This document shows, piece by piece, positions 1 to 7,560 of a stretch of DNA of 64,000 bases; positions within the stretch are counted from its first letter, which is position 1; the number at the start of each line of letters is the position of its first letter. Source of the stretch: Rhodoglobus vestalii (GTDB lineage: Bacteria; Actinomycetota; Actinomycetes; Actinomycetales; Microbacteriaceae); the NCBI RefSeq assembly GCF_006788895.1, contig NZ_VFRA01000001.1, positions 186,001 through 250,000 of the forward strand, read 5' to 3'. The notes beneath the pieces are model-generated. The model saw nothing but the letters and a program-made list of their open reading frames with translations. It did not search any database and was not told the origin of the DNA. A program made the position numbers and the translations under genes.

Positions 1-534
1 GCTCTCGCACTTGGTGGCTCGCTTGCTCGCTCGATCGCGAGTCTCACCGGTCGTGGCGTTGAGGTCGCCACCCTTGCCTGTCCACGCATGACCACCACAA
101 TGGCGAAGTCTCGATTGACGCCTGAAGCTCTGAAGGGACTGGATGCGGTGGTGCTGTCCCTGGGGACCTTTGACCTGCTCTGCTTCCTACCCTCTCGAAG
201 GTGGGGGCGCGGAATGAGCGAACTCGTTGATTCTGTGCTCGCAAACGCTGAGCCGAACACTCAACTCTTTATCGTCAACTGCACGGCGCCTAAAATGTCT
301 CATTTCATCGGAGCCTATCGGCACCATCTCTTGAGGCTGACGACTGCGTACAACGGCGAGATTGAGAAGCTGACACACCGACAAGACCGTGTTCACCAAA
401 TTCACTTTGCGCCACAACCACAAGACGCAGAGGCGGTACAGGGGCGGGAAAGTTATCGCGTGTGGGCGGAACAAATCGCGCCCGATATTGCGCAAGGACT
501 ACAAGGGCGCCCCCACCCTCGCGGCGACGTTTAG
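1..534 (+). CDS. SGNH/GDSL hydrolase-like protein, 5' truncated
   Basis: The reading frame is open from base 1, so the N-terminus lies outside the window; the first in-window ATG (88) is internal. The visible part has an SGNH-like core strand, VVLSLGTFDLL, where the family block III is normally GxND, and a C-terminal SYRVWAEQIAPDI segment like the last helix of these hydrolases. The Asn of block III is replaced by Phe (GTFD) and no D-x-x-H motif is visible near the end, so the hydrolase activity is doubtful. The GDS serine block would lie upstream. It ends directly against the convergent LysR-like gene. The assignment rests on fold-like motifs only. Confidence 0.45.
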   Translation, partial: ALALGGSLARSIASLTGRGVEVATLACPRMTTTMAKSRLTPEALKGLDAVVLSLGTFDLLCFLPSRRWGRGMSELVDSVLANAEPNTQLFIVNCTAPKMSHFIGAYRHHLLRLTTAYNGEIEKLTHRQDRVHQIHFAPQPQDAEAVQGRESYRVWAEQIAPDIAQGLQGRPHPRGDV

Positions 535-1254
535 TTACTTCCCACGTTTCTGTGACTGGCGTTTGCCCGCACGCGCTGGGCGTCGCACTTTTCCCTGCGA
601 GGTTTTACCGAGCGGTGCAGTTCGCTCCTGTCGGGTTTTCTTCTTTCCGATTGCCTTAGCGGGAGCGGCTTCTGTCACGGTGAGCCCTGACTCTCCGCCG
701 GTTGCCGTACCCCGGGAACTCCGGGCTGTACGCCCACGAACAATGCCAATGAATTCTTCGACGTGGGGATCCACCGATCCATCGCGCCACGTAAGAGCGA
801 CCTGCCATTCTGGGCCACCATCCACCAACTCTGCTGTAACGTCTCGGCGCATGAGCGCCCGTGCTACCGATTGCGGCATTACCGCCACCCCAACATTCGC
901 CGCAACAAGTTCGGTCGCTTCCCGCCAGTCGCCTGCAAGGGTGTTCTCATCGTTTAGCTGCGCAATCGACACCGAGTCGCTTCTCTCAAGAGCGTGCCCT
1001 TTGGGGAGAACTACCACTGCCCGTTCTGTATAGAGGGGAATTGCGGCAAGCGGTCGATTACTGTCTAGATCGCGATCGATGGGGAGTCGGATGAGCGCCG
1101 CATCCGCGGCACCACTGCGCAGCATAGTGAGCGCTTCCTCTTGCTCGCACGCGACAAGGTTGAGCGGGACATCGACGAGGCGTTCATTCCACACCCGCGC
1201 CCATTTTCCCGGCGTCGCGCCGAGAACAAAGGCGACAGTGAATGAGGAAGGCAT
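535..1254 (-). CDS. LysR-type substrate-binding domain protein lacking HTH, with Lys/Arg-rich tail
   Basis: A 239-residue protein. Residues 1-~180 look like the periplasmic-binding-like effector domain of LysR regulators (N-terminal FTVAFVLGATPGKWARVWNER, then DAALIRLP, AVVVLPKGHAL, GVAVMPQSVAR). The usual N-terminal winged HTH is absent. Residues ~185-239 are strongly basic (KKKTRQERTAPLGK, KVRRPARAGKRQSQKRGK) and could bind nucleic acid, which is inference. The start is an ATG with a -10-like TAACCT exactly 6 nt upstream and no Shine-Dalgarno, so it is probably leaderless. It is divergent from the DUF5997 gene, with only 22 bp between start codons. It may sense a small molecule and act on the shared promoter region. 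Confidence 0.8.
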   Translation of the reverse strand: MPSSFTVAFVLGATPGKWARVWNERLVDVPLNLVACEQEEALTMLRSGAADAALIRLPIDRDLDSNRPLAAIPLYTERAVVVLPKGHALERSDSVSIAQLNDENTLAGDWREATELVAANVGVAVMPQSVARALMRRDVTAELVDGGPEWQVALTWRDGSVDPHVEEFIGIVRGRTARSSRGTATGGESGLTVTEAAPAKAIGKKKTRQERTAPLGKTSQGKVRRPARAGKRQSQKRGK

Positions 1255-1260
1255 GTGTTC

Positions 1261-1266
1261 AGGTTA
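1261..1266 (-). promoter_or_regulatory. -10 element of LysR-like gene (leaderless)
   Basis: TAACCT on the minus strand, 6 nt upstream of the ATG at 1254. It overlaps the opposing -10 hexamer by two bases. Confidence 0.55.
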
Positions 1267-1270
1267 GTCT
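1265..1270 (+). promoter_or_regulatory. -10 element of DUF5997 gene (leaderless)
   Basis: TAGTCT, 6 nt upstream of the GTG at 1277. It shares two bases with the divergent -10, so the two promoters should exclude each other. Confidence 0.55.
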
Positions 1271-1276
1271 TGGGTC

Positions 1277-1654
1277 GTGCCAGTTCAGACCATGAAGCCC
1301 GCGACAGCAGCCAAGAAACTTGGTATTTACCTTCCAGCAACCCCCCAGGATTTTCGTGATTCTGAAATCAGTCGGGAGGAACTAGCAACCCTGTTGGAGT
1401 CTCAGCCTGAATGGTTGGCACAGCTTCGACGTGAAGGCCCGCATCCTCGACAGGTCGTGGCACAAAAACTGGGAGTCTCCACTTCAGGGTTGGCGCGTGC
1501 AGGAGCGCCTGACGTGATGACTACCGCAGAGATCAAATCTTTGCTTGTTGAGATGCCTCAGTGGCTTGTTGCAGAACGTTCGGTACACGCCGCAGTCAAT
1601 GAAGAAAACGCACGAATCAAATCGGAGCGCGCCACGAAAGCAGCCGGTAAGTAG
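1277..1654 (+). CDS. DUF5997 family protein
   Basis: A 125-residue protein matching the actinobacterial DUF5997 family as I recall it: MKPATAAKKLGIYLP at the start, then the EWLAQLRREGPHPRQVVAQKLG stretch and LTTAEIKxLL-like MTTAEIKSLLVEMPQWL. The repeated PxWL and PHPR...VAxKLGVS..GLAR pattern suggests a small helical, possibly HTH-like, protein. No function is established. The GTG start is chosen because a TAGTCT -10 lies 6 nt upstream; the ATG at 1292 is the alternative. It is divergent from, and probably functionally linked to, the LysR-like gene. Confidence 0.85.
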   Translation: MPVQTMKPATAAKKLGIYLPATPQDFRDSEISREELATLLESQPEWLAQLRREGPHPRQVVAQKLGVSTSGLARAGAPDVMTTAEIKSLLVEMPQWLVAERSVHAAVNEENARIKSERATKAAGK

Positions 1655-1856
1655 CGCCAGATTCTCTGGCGCCGTTGAAGATGATAAACGCGCACGTGAG
1701 ACCGCGGCCGCGCGTAGATGCAACGTTGAGCGTGTATTAGACCCGTCCACCTGCGCTGTGGCCTCGAGTGAAGGTGCCAGCATTGGGCAGTACAGCGTCA
1801 ATAATTGCCGTACCTTGGATACGGGGGTCATTTCTGAACTCCGAAGAGAGGACCCA

Positions 1857-2606
1857 ATGAGTGGCACTGAGTGCATCCACGGTTTCGACGGTCAATTATG
1901 CGATTCCTGTTTCCCTAAGGCTGCCCCTGCCAAGCCACTAACACGTGCTACGTCCACGTCGCGTGCGAAGCGTGTTCCTGGAGCGCCACGAGCGTCAGCT
2001 AACAAAGTGCCGGTACTGGCCGACCAGCGGGTTTATCACGTCACGCACATCAGTAATCTCGAGAACATCCTGCGCACAGGTCAGCTCGTAGCGGCAGCCC
2101 AGATTGAGACTCCGATCTTGGATGTCAGTTCACCCCTTACTCGGGAGCTTCGCGGAACCGCGTCGCTCAGCACGGGGGAGGCAGTCGATCGCTACGTGCC
2201 TTTCAGCCTTGTTCCCGAATCGAATGCCTGGCGTGAACTTCGTGATGGCGCAGTCACGCCCCGATGGTCAGATGCTGCGCGCACTGCTTCGGCGACAGAT
2301 TTTGTGTTCTTGGTCACGACTATTCGAGCACTCGGGGACAACGCCGTTCTTGCCGACGGCGACGCGGCAGCAAGTCTCACCAGGTTCGCCGAAGACGATG
2401 ACACTAAGACGCGCATGTTGGGAAACCTGCGCGCTGACGAACTCACCGACGATGCCGAGGTTCTGATCCACGGATCATTCGCGTTCGACGAAGTTCAACT
2501 CGTCGGTGTCGCAAGCGACCGATCGCGGGATCGCGTGAAACGATTGCTCGATGCAGCCTCGTTTCCAACGAAAGTGGCAGTCTATCCGCCATGGTTCATT
2601 CAGTAG
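1857..2606 (+). CDS. DarT-like ADP-ribosyltransferase (DUF4433-type), no DarG partner nearby
   Basis: A 249-residue protein. The start is the ATG at 1857, preceded by a good Shine-Dalgarno (AGAGG, 5-6 nt); the longer open frame upstream has no coding support. Residues 5-20 form a Cys/His cluster (C6, H8, C15, C18) that may bind zinc. Residues ~59-248 resemble the DarT family: VYHVTHISNLENILRTGQL (NAD-binding face), RYVPFSLVPES (family usually YVPFYF.PRSPM), FVFLVTTIRAL, and DAEVLIHGSFAFDEV, whose Glu201 sits where the catalytic Glu of DarT is expected. DarT enzymes ADP-ribosylate thymidine in ssDNA and are usually paired with the macrodomain antitoxin DarG. No macrodomain gene is adjacent, so this may be a non-toxic or differently used homologue. 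Family membership is fairly firm; the substrate is inference. Confidence 0.75.
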   Translation: MSGTECIHGFDGQLCDSCFPKAAPAKPLTRATSTSRAKRVPGAPRASANKVPVLADQRVYHVTHISNLENILRTGQLVAAAQIETPILDVSSPLTRELRGTASLSTGEAVDRYVPFSLVPESNAWRELRDGAVTPRWSDAARTASATDFVFLVTTIRALGDNAVLADGDAAASLTRFAEDDDTKTRMLGNLRADELTDDAEVLIHGSFAFDEVQLVGVASDRSRDRVKRLLDAASFPTKVAVYPPWFIQ

Positions 2607-2615
2607 AGTTCGCGG

Positions 2616-2621
2616 TAACGT
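2616..2621 (+). promoter_or_regulatory. -10 element of Eis-like gene (leaderless)
   Basis: TAACGT, 6 nt upstream of the ATG at 2628. It lies in the 21-bp gap after the DarT-like gene. Confidence 0.45.
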
Positions 2622-2627
2622 TGGTGC

Positions 2628-3947
2628 ATGACGAACGATTTCGCTCAGCACCCGGTCGATGAGACATCGGCGGCATCTCTCGCTAAAAATAGATTGCACT
2701 ATGGGCTAGTTGACGTTTCTAACCGGGCGGCTTTCGCCAACTGGCTTCAGGCGGATTCTCGTGGTTTTCACGGTCCGACACTGTCGAACGAGCAGGTCGA
2801 TTCGAACTTTGCCGGAGTAACGTATCGGCGCACGGTTGGTGTGTGGGACGAAAGCTTGACGGCACCAAACATCCCCGTAGCAACAACCAGCTCATGGGCG
2901 GAGCAGTTGACGGTTCCCGGCGGTCTCAGTATCGACGCGTGGGCAATTAGCTCCGTCACGGTCTCTCCCACTCACCGGCGTCGAGGTATCGCGCGTTCCC
3001 TCCTTGAGGGTGAGTTGCGTTCGGCCGCAGACATGGGGCTACCGATGGCAATACTCACGGTTTCCGAATCAACAATTTATGCCCGTTTTGGTTTTGGCCC
3101 TGCTGTATTCGCCTCCGACCTCTCAATCGATACACAGCGCGCGACTTTCTTATCCTCTGAACGTGTTGGCACGGTTCAACATGTTTCGGCCGATGAATTC
3201 ATCGATCAGGCTCCCGAAATCTTTGAACGCATCCGCAGGTTTACCCCGGGACAGATAAAAGTTTGGTCGATGCGATGGGACCAGATTTCGGGGTTGGTGC
3301 CCGGCGACGAGGAGTACACGAAGAAGACCCGCATCGTCAGGTACGACGATGACAATGGCACACCTCGTGGTTTTGTGGTCTACCGAGTGACTGGTGGAGG
3401 AATCGATCTAACAAATCATAAGCTGACAGTCGATTACCTTCTCGCGGAAAATGCTGACGCCTACACAGCCCTCTGGCGCTATGTGCTCGAAGTGGATCTG
3501 GTGCGAGAAGTCAGGGCAGAACTTCGCTCTGTTGATGAACCACTTTTGTGGCAGTTGTCGGACAGGCGCGCCGTAACCGCCACCCCGGTCGATCATCTGT
3601 GGCTGCGTATTCTCGATGTCCCTGTTGCTCTTAGCGCGCGACACTATTCAGGTTCTGCCGTGATCGGTTTTGCGGTCACTGACGGCTTGGGATTTGCTCA
3701 GGGCAATTTTCTGTTGGAGACGGACAAAGCAGGGTTACCCCATGTCACTAGCATCGATGATTTTCCTGCAGAAGCAGCGGTGGTGGAGCTCTCGGTTAGC
3801 GCGCTGAGTTCTCTCTACCTCGGGGGAGTGACCGTAAGTTCTCTTGTGGCCTCCGGTCAGGTCCGAGAAAACACTGCCAACGCCGCCGTCACTCTTGAAC
3901 GAGTTTTCCATTCACCAACTACCCCGTGGCTGAGTGTGTGGTTCTAA
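2628..3947 (+). CDS. Eis-like GNAT family N-acetyltransferase
   Basis: A 439-residue protein with the three-part Eis architecture: an N-terminal GNAT domain with the acetyl-CoA loop VTVSPTHRRRGIARSLL (~residues 109-125), then IYARFGFGPA typical of Eis, a second degenerate GNAT domain, and a C-terminal SCP2-like domain ending in an aromatic SVWF. In mycobacterial Eis the C-terminal carboxylate is part of the active site, and the terminal Phe here is compatible with that. Eis enzymes acetylate amines on aminoglycosides, peptides and proteins. The substrate here is unknown. The start is supported by a leaderless-type -10. Confidence 0.85.
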   Translation: MTNDFAQHPVDETSAASLAKNRLHYGLVDVSNRAAFANWLQADSRGFHGPTLSNEQVDSNFAGVTYRRTVGVWDESLTAPNIPVATTSSWAEQLTVPGGLSIDAWAISSVTVSPTHRRRGIARSLLEGELRSAADMGLPMAILTVSESTIYARFGFGPAVFASDLSIDTQRATFLSSERVGTVQHVSADEFIDQAPEIFERIRRFTPGQIKVWSMRWDQISGLVPGDEEYTKKTRIVRYDDDNGTPRGFVVYRVTGGGIDLTNHKLTVDYLLAENADAYTALWRYVLEVDLVREVRAELRSVDEPLLWQLSDRRAVTATPVDHLWLRILDVPVALSARHYSGSAVIGFAVTDGLGFAQGNFLLETDKAGLPHVTSIDDFPAEAAVVELSVSALSSLYLGGVTVSSLVASGQVRENTANAAVTLERVFHSPTTPWLSVWF

Positions 3948-4000
3948 CAAGAACAGACTCGGTCGGTTTGGTGCTCACCGAACAGTGCGAGAATTGAGCT

Positions 4001-5299
4001 ATGACTGCCGCTCTCAACCACGTTCATGATCTTGCCCACTTTGTTACCGCATCCCCATCATCGTTCCATGCGGTGGAGGAGGCAGCACGCCGACTTCGCA
4101 GTGCTGGATTTAACGAATTGCAGGAAGCTGACGATTGGAACGGCGCTCGAACCCGCAAGGCAGCAAAGTACTTCGTTATTCGGGACGGCGCGATTGCAGC
4201 GTGGATCCAGCCAACAAAAGCAACGGCAACGACGGCGTTCCGCATTTTGGGTGCGCATACCGATTCCCCGAGCTTCAAGCTCAAACCAAAGCCGACCACG
4301 GGCAGCGAAGGGATGTTGCAGGCCGGCGTAGAAGTGTACGGTGGCCCACTGCTTAATTCTTGGCTCGATCGCGAGCTTGAGCTGGCAGGACGAATCGCCT
4401 TCAGCGATGGCACTACAGCGCTAGTTCGCACAGGTCCGTTGTTGCGCTTTCCGCAACTCGCAGTGCATCTCGACCGCAAGGTCAACGATGGGTTGACGCT
4501 CAAACGTCAGATGCATATGAACCCGGTTCTTGGCCTGGGTGAGGCAGGCGATGCAGATCTGCTTCAGCACCTGGCATCGTTATTATCTTCCGACTCAGTG
4601 AAACGCGCTGCTGCAGACGTTGACGGCTACGACATCGTCGTTGCCGATACTGCCGCACCTGCGGTGTTCGGACTGGACGAGAAGCTGTTTGCTTCTGGCA
4701 GGCTCGATAACCTGTCGTCGGTTCATGCCGGACTTGTCGCCCTCATCGGTCTGACGACCAAGCTTGACCACATTCCAGTATTCGTAGCTTTCGATCATGA
4801 AGAAGTGGGGTCGGCGACGCGCTCCGGTGCGGCCGGGCCCTTTTTGGCTGATCTTCTTGCACGCATTGGTGCTGGTCTCGGAGGATCCGATACTGATCGG
4901 ATGCGGGCAGTCGCCGAGTCGTGGTGCCTTTCGTCTGATGCAGGTCATGCTGCGCATCCGAATTATCCAGACCGACACGACCCTGCGAATAGGCCTTGGC
5001 TAGGCGGCGGACCACTGCTCAAAATCAATGCCAACCAACGCTACGCAACCGACGGTGTGGGCGCCGCCGAGTGGGCTCGAGCCTGTCGCCAAGCGGGTGT
5101 TGAGTACCAAGAGTTTGTCTCCAACAACGACATGCCCTGTGGCTCGACGATTGGTCCCATCACCGCAACACGTCTGGGCATCCGCACTATCGATGTTGGT
5201 TTGCCACTGCTATCGATGCATTCCGCGCGTGAACTGTGCGGGGTAGCCGACCCGATTGCACTCAGCAGTGCAATCGCCGCATTCTTTTCGCCAGCGTAG
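4001..5299 (+). CDS. apeB: M18 family aminopeptidase
   Basis: A 432-residue zinc aminopeptidase, full length for M18. Metal-binding and catalytic segments are visible: ILGAHTDSPSFKLKP near residue 80-95 (first His ligand), YGGPLLNSWLDRELELAGR, VAFDHEEVGSATRSGA (catalytic and metal Glu), SSDAGHAAHPNYPDRHDP, and the C-terminal LLSMHSARELCG (last His ligand). It removes N-terminal residues from cytoplasmic peptides. It is preceded by a GAGAAT hexamer 6 nt before the ATG and no clear Shine-Dalgarno. It stands alone, with the ZIP gene convergent. Confidence 0.93.
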   Translation: MTAALNHVHDLAHFVTASPSSFHAVEEAARRLRSAGFNELQEADDWNGARTRKAAKYFVIRDGAIAAWIQPTKATATTAFRILGAHTDSPSFKLKPKPTTGSEGMLQAGVEVYGGPLLNSWLDRELELAGRIAFSDGTTALVRTGPLLRFPQLAVHLDRKVNDGLTLKRQMHMNPVLGLGEAGDADLLQHLASLLSSDSVKRAAADVDGYDIVVADTAAPAVFGLDEKLFASGRLDNLSSVHAGLVALIGLTTKLDHIPVFVAFDHEEVGSATRSGAAGPFLADLLARIGAGLGGSDTDRMRAVAESWCLSSDAGHAAHPNYPDRHDPANRPWLGGGPLLKINANQRYATDGVGAAEWARACRQAGVEYQEFVSNNDMPCGSTIGPITATRLGIRTIDVGLPLLSMHSARELCGVADPIALSSAIAAFFSPA

Positions 5300-5319
5300 A
5301 GCATCTCTCAGGCTGAAGA

Positions 5320-6072
5320 CTATGCGAGCTCGTGAAGCGCGAACGCAGTCAAAAAACCCACGGTAACAATCAACCCAGTGATCGTTCGATCGCGTGCAAA
5401 CGCTTCAGGAATCATCGTGTTCGACAGCATTGCAAGAATTGCTCCGGCGGCGATCGTGGTGACAAAAGCCACGGCAGGCCCACTCGCACTTGTTAGGGCG
5501 ACAGTGCCGATCATCGCTGCAATACCGCTCGCGATCGCGATGCCACCCCAGACAGCGAATACGTATCGAGCCGAGCGGCCCGATTGCTTCATCCCCGCCG
5601 TAGCGGAGAGCCCTTCGGGAAGATTCGAGAGTCCGAAAGCGACGAGAAGTGGCATGCTCACGCCCCCCGTGGCTACGACGCTGAGACCAAGCACCAAAGA
5701 CTCAGGGATACCATCGAATAGCGCGCCAATTGCAATCGCTGTTCCGCTCCCCTGCTTCTCCTCTTCAGAAGATTGCACTGCTGTCGAGCGCTTGCGGTGC
5801 TGTGCGCCATATCGCGCAAGAACGGCGTCTGCGATGACATAAAGTATGGCCCCGGCAAGGCAGCCTGCGATGGTCGCCAGAACACCGCCACCATCATTGG
5901 CTTCTTGCACGAGCTCATAGGCGAGCGTTGACAGCAGCACCCCGGCTCCGAATGCCATGATTCCGGCAGTAACGGATGCGGGGACTCTCACAAACCACGA
6001 GACCAGTGCCCCGACAACGAGCATGCTCCCCGATGCGAACGCAGCACCACCGGCAAGAAGAAAGTCGGGCAT
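5320..6072 (-). CDS. ZIP-family metal cation transporter
   Basis: A 250-residue integral membrane protein with about eight hydrophobic segments and a charged loop around residues 90-110 (QHRKRSTAVQSSEEEKQG). It carries FDGIPESLVLG and FGLSNLPEGLSA, the TM4/TM5 metal-site motifs of ZIP proteins. The canonical His of HNxPEG is Ser here and the first motif begins FDGIPES without His, so the metal site is non-classical. A Shine-Dalgarno AAAGGA precedes the ATG. It is predicted to move divalent metal across the cytoplasmic membrane; which metal cannot be told. Confidence 0.85.
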   Translation of the reverse strand: MPDFLLAGGAAFASGSMLVVGALVSWFVRVPASVTAGIMAFGAGVLLSTLAYELVQEANDGGGVLATIAGCLAGAILYVIADAVLARYGAQHRKRSTAVQSSEEEKQGSGTAIAIGALFDGIPESLVLGLSVVATGGVSMPLLVAFGLSNLPEGLSATAGMKQSGRSARYVFAVWGGIAIASGIAAMIGTVALTSASGPAVAFVTTIAAGAILAMLSNTMIPEAFARDRTITGLIVTVGFLTAFALHELA

Positions 6073-6123
6073 TTTTCAGTCCTTTCGGCAGCGGTGAGCC
6101 AGATCGGCTAGTGAAAAGCGGAA

Positions 6124-6660
6124 CTAGAACAGGGGAGTGGCTCCATCGGCTGCTCCATTTAAGTGTGTCGCACCACGGCTGACATCACCGACAGATCCGC
6201 CGGGATAGCCCGGCCCTGCCGGACAAACGCGACCTCGCTGAAAAGCTTCCGCTGCAGCGCGCGCACGGACGTCTGCCGCTTCGTTGAGAGGATGACCGAC
6301 GTGGCCTCGTACCCACTCGAATCGATAGTGTCTCCCGATGGTCGCCTCGTCGATCTGCCTCAGGAGATCGACATTCATCACTGGCTTGCCGTCACCCTTA
6401 CGCCACCCTTTTCTTTTCCAGCCCGGCATCCACTTGGTCACAGAATTGATCACGTATTGGCTGTCGCACAAAATAAGCAGGTCTTCGTCACTGTGTGCCG
6501 TGGATCGAAACAGCTGAAGTACCGCCATGAGCTCGCCCTGATTGTTTGTGGCATGGTCCCATCCACCTGCAGCCCAGGTGTCTTCATCGATGTACCAGGC
6601 CCAACCCGCGGGACCAGGATTTCCCAATGCAGACCCGTCAGCAGCGGCAATAATCGTCAT
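6124..6660 (-). CDS. rnhA: Ribonuclease HI
   Basis: It cleaves the RNA strand of RNA/DNA hybrids. A 178-residue protein from the ATG at 6660, which has AAGGG five bases upstream and begins right at the RNase H fold; the open frame continues upstream without homology. The four acidic catalytic positions are present: AADGSALGNPGPAGWAW (Asp), NNQGELMAVL (Glu), LLILCDSQYVINSV (Asp) and NEAADVRARAAA (Asp). WMPGWKRKGWRKGDGKPV is the basic handle region. The last ~35 residues are a Gly/Pro-rich tail outside the domain. Confidence 0.93.
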   Translation of the reverse strand: MTIIAAADGSALGNPGPAGWAWYIDEDTWAAGGWDHATNNQGELMAVLQLFRSTAHSDEDLLILCDSQYVINSVTKWMPGWKRKGWRKGDGKPVMNVDLLRQIDEATIGRHYRFEWVRGHVGHPLNEAADVRARAAAEAFQRGRVCPAGPGYPGGSVGDVSRGATHLNGAADGATPLF

Positions 6661-6774
6661 GTCAACCCTTCGGTGGTGCGTGCATAGCGCCTGATGCATG
6701 ATGCACTTCGACTCTAGTAGCTGCCAGTCATCACAAATTCTGACGACCTGCACTCACTGAGCACAAATCGGTTT

Positions 6775-6780
6775 TAGGCT
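6775..6780 (+). promoter_or_regulatory. -10 element of ABC transporter operon (leaderless)
   Basis: TAGGCT, 6 nt upstream of the GTG at 6787. Confidence 0.5.
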
Positions 6781-6786
6781 GGGACT

Positions 6787-7560
6787 GTGCCAAATATCAA
6801 AGTTTCATCCCCCGCCCTCGAAATCAGTGGACTCACCAAACGGTTCGGCGAGAAACTTGCCGTCAACTCCGTTGACCTCGTTGTTCCGAGCGGTTCGTTT
6901 TTCGGCCTTGTGGGCCCGAATGGGGCAGGAAAGACCACAACATTGTCCATGGCAACGGGCCTCCTTCGACCCGACGCTGGGACCGTTTCGGTTCACGGCC
7001 TCGATGTCTGGACGAATCTCGTCGAATCTAAGAGACATATCGGCGTATTGAGCGACGGGGTGCGACTGTTTGACCGGCTCACCGGGCTGCAACTGGTCAC
7101 CTATGCTGGCTTACTGAGCGGTATGGAACGGTCGGTGGTTGCAGAACGTGCCGCCGATCTTCTCGATTTATTTGATCTTGAGGCCGCCAGCGGAACACTG
7201 GTTGTCGACTATTCGGCCGGAATGACAAAGAAAATTGCGCTTGCTTGTGCTCTCATCCACGCGCCTCAAGTGCTCGTACTCGACGAACCCTTTGAGTCGG
7301 TTGATCCGGTTTCGGGCGCAAACATCCGTAACATCTTGCACGGGTTCGTTGAGTCCGGTGGAACAGTGATCGTCTCGAGTCATGCGATGGATCTCGTGCA
7401 ACGCATGTGCGACCACGTCGCCGTCATCGCGGACGGACGTGTTCTGGCATCCGGGACTACCGACGACGTACGGGGAGATTCAAGTCTCGAAGACCGCTTT
7501 GTCGAGCTGGTCGGTGGACGACGTCACGGAAAGGGCCCAGAATGGTTGCGCATCTCGTAA
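6787..7560 (+). CDS. ABC transporter ATP-binding protein
   Basis: A 257-residue nucleotide-binding subunit. Walker A GPNGAGKTT is at residues 43-51, the signature is YSAGMTKKIALA (a variant of LSGGQ), Walker B is VLVLDEPFESVDP, and the switch His is in VIVSSHAMDLV. The subfamily looks like DrrA/CcmA-type exporters. The GTG start fits the leaderless -10. It overlaps the permease gene by 19 bp, so the two are translationally coupled and should form one transporter. The substrate is unknown. Confidence 0.92.
   Translation: MPNIKVSSPALEISGLTKRFGEKLAVNSVDLVVPSGSFFGLVGPNGAGKTTTLSMATGLLRPDAGTVSVHGLDVWTNLVESKRHIGVLSDGVRLFDRLTGLQLVTYAGLLSGMERSVVAERAADLLDLFDLEAASGTLVVDYSAGMTKKIALACALIHAPQVLVLDEPFESVDPVSGANIRNILHGFVESGGTVIVSSHAMDLVQRMCDHVAVIADGRVLASGTTDDVRGDSSLEDRFVELVGGRRHGKGPEWLRIS

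Noticed and set aside
389-1033. Long forward open frame opposite the LysR-like gene
   Set aside because: It is the complement of a gene with recognisable protein signature; low complexity and no initiation signal.
1545-1856. Upstream extension of the DarT-like ORF
   Set aside because: The ATG at 1857 has a good Shine-Dalgarno and the preceding residues are low-quality and overlap DUF5997.
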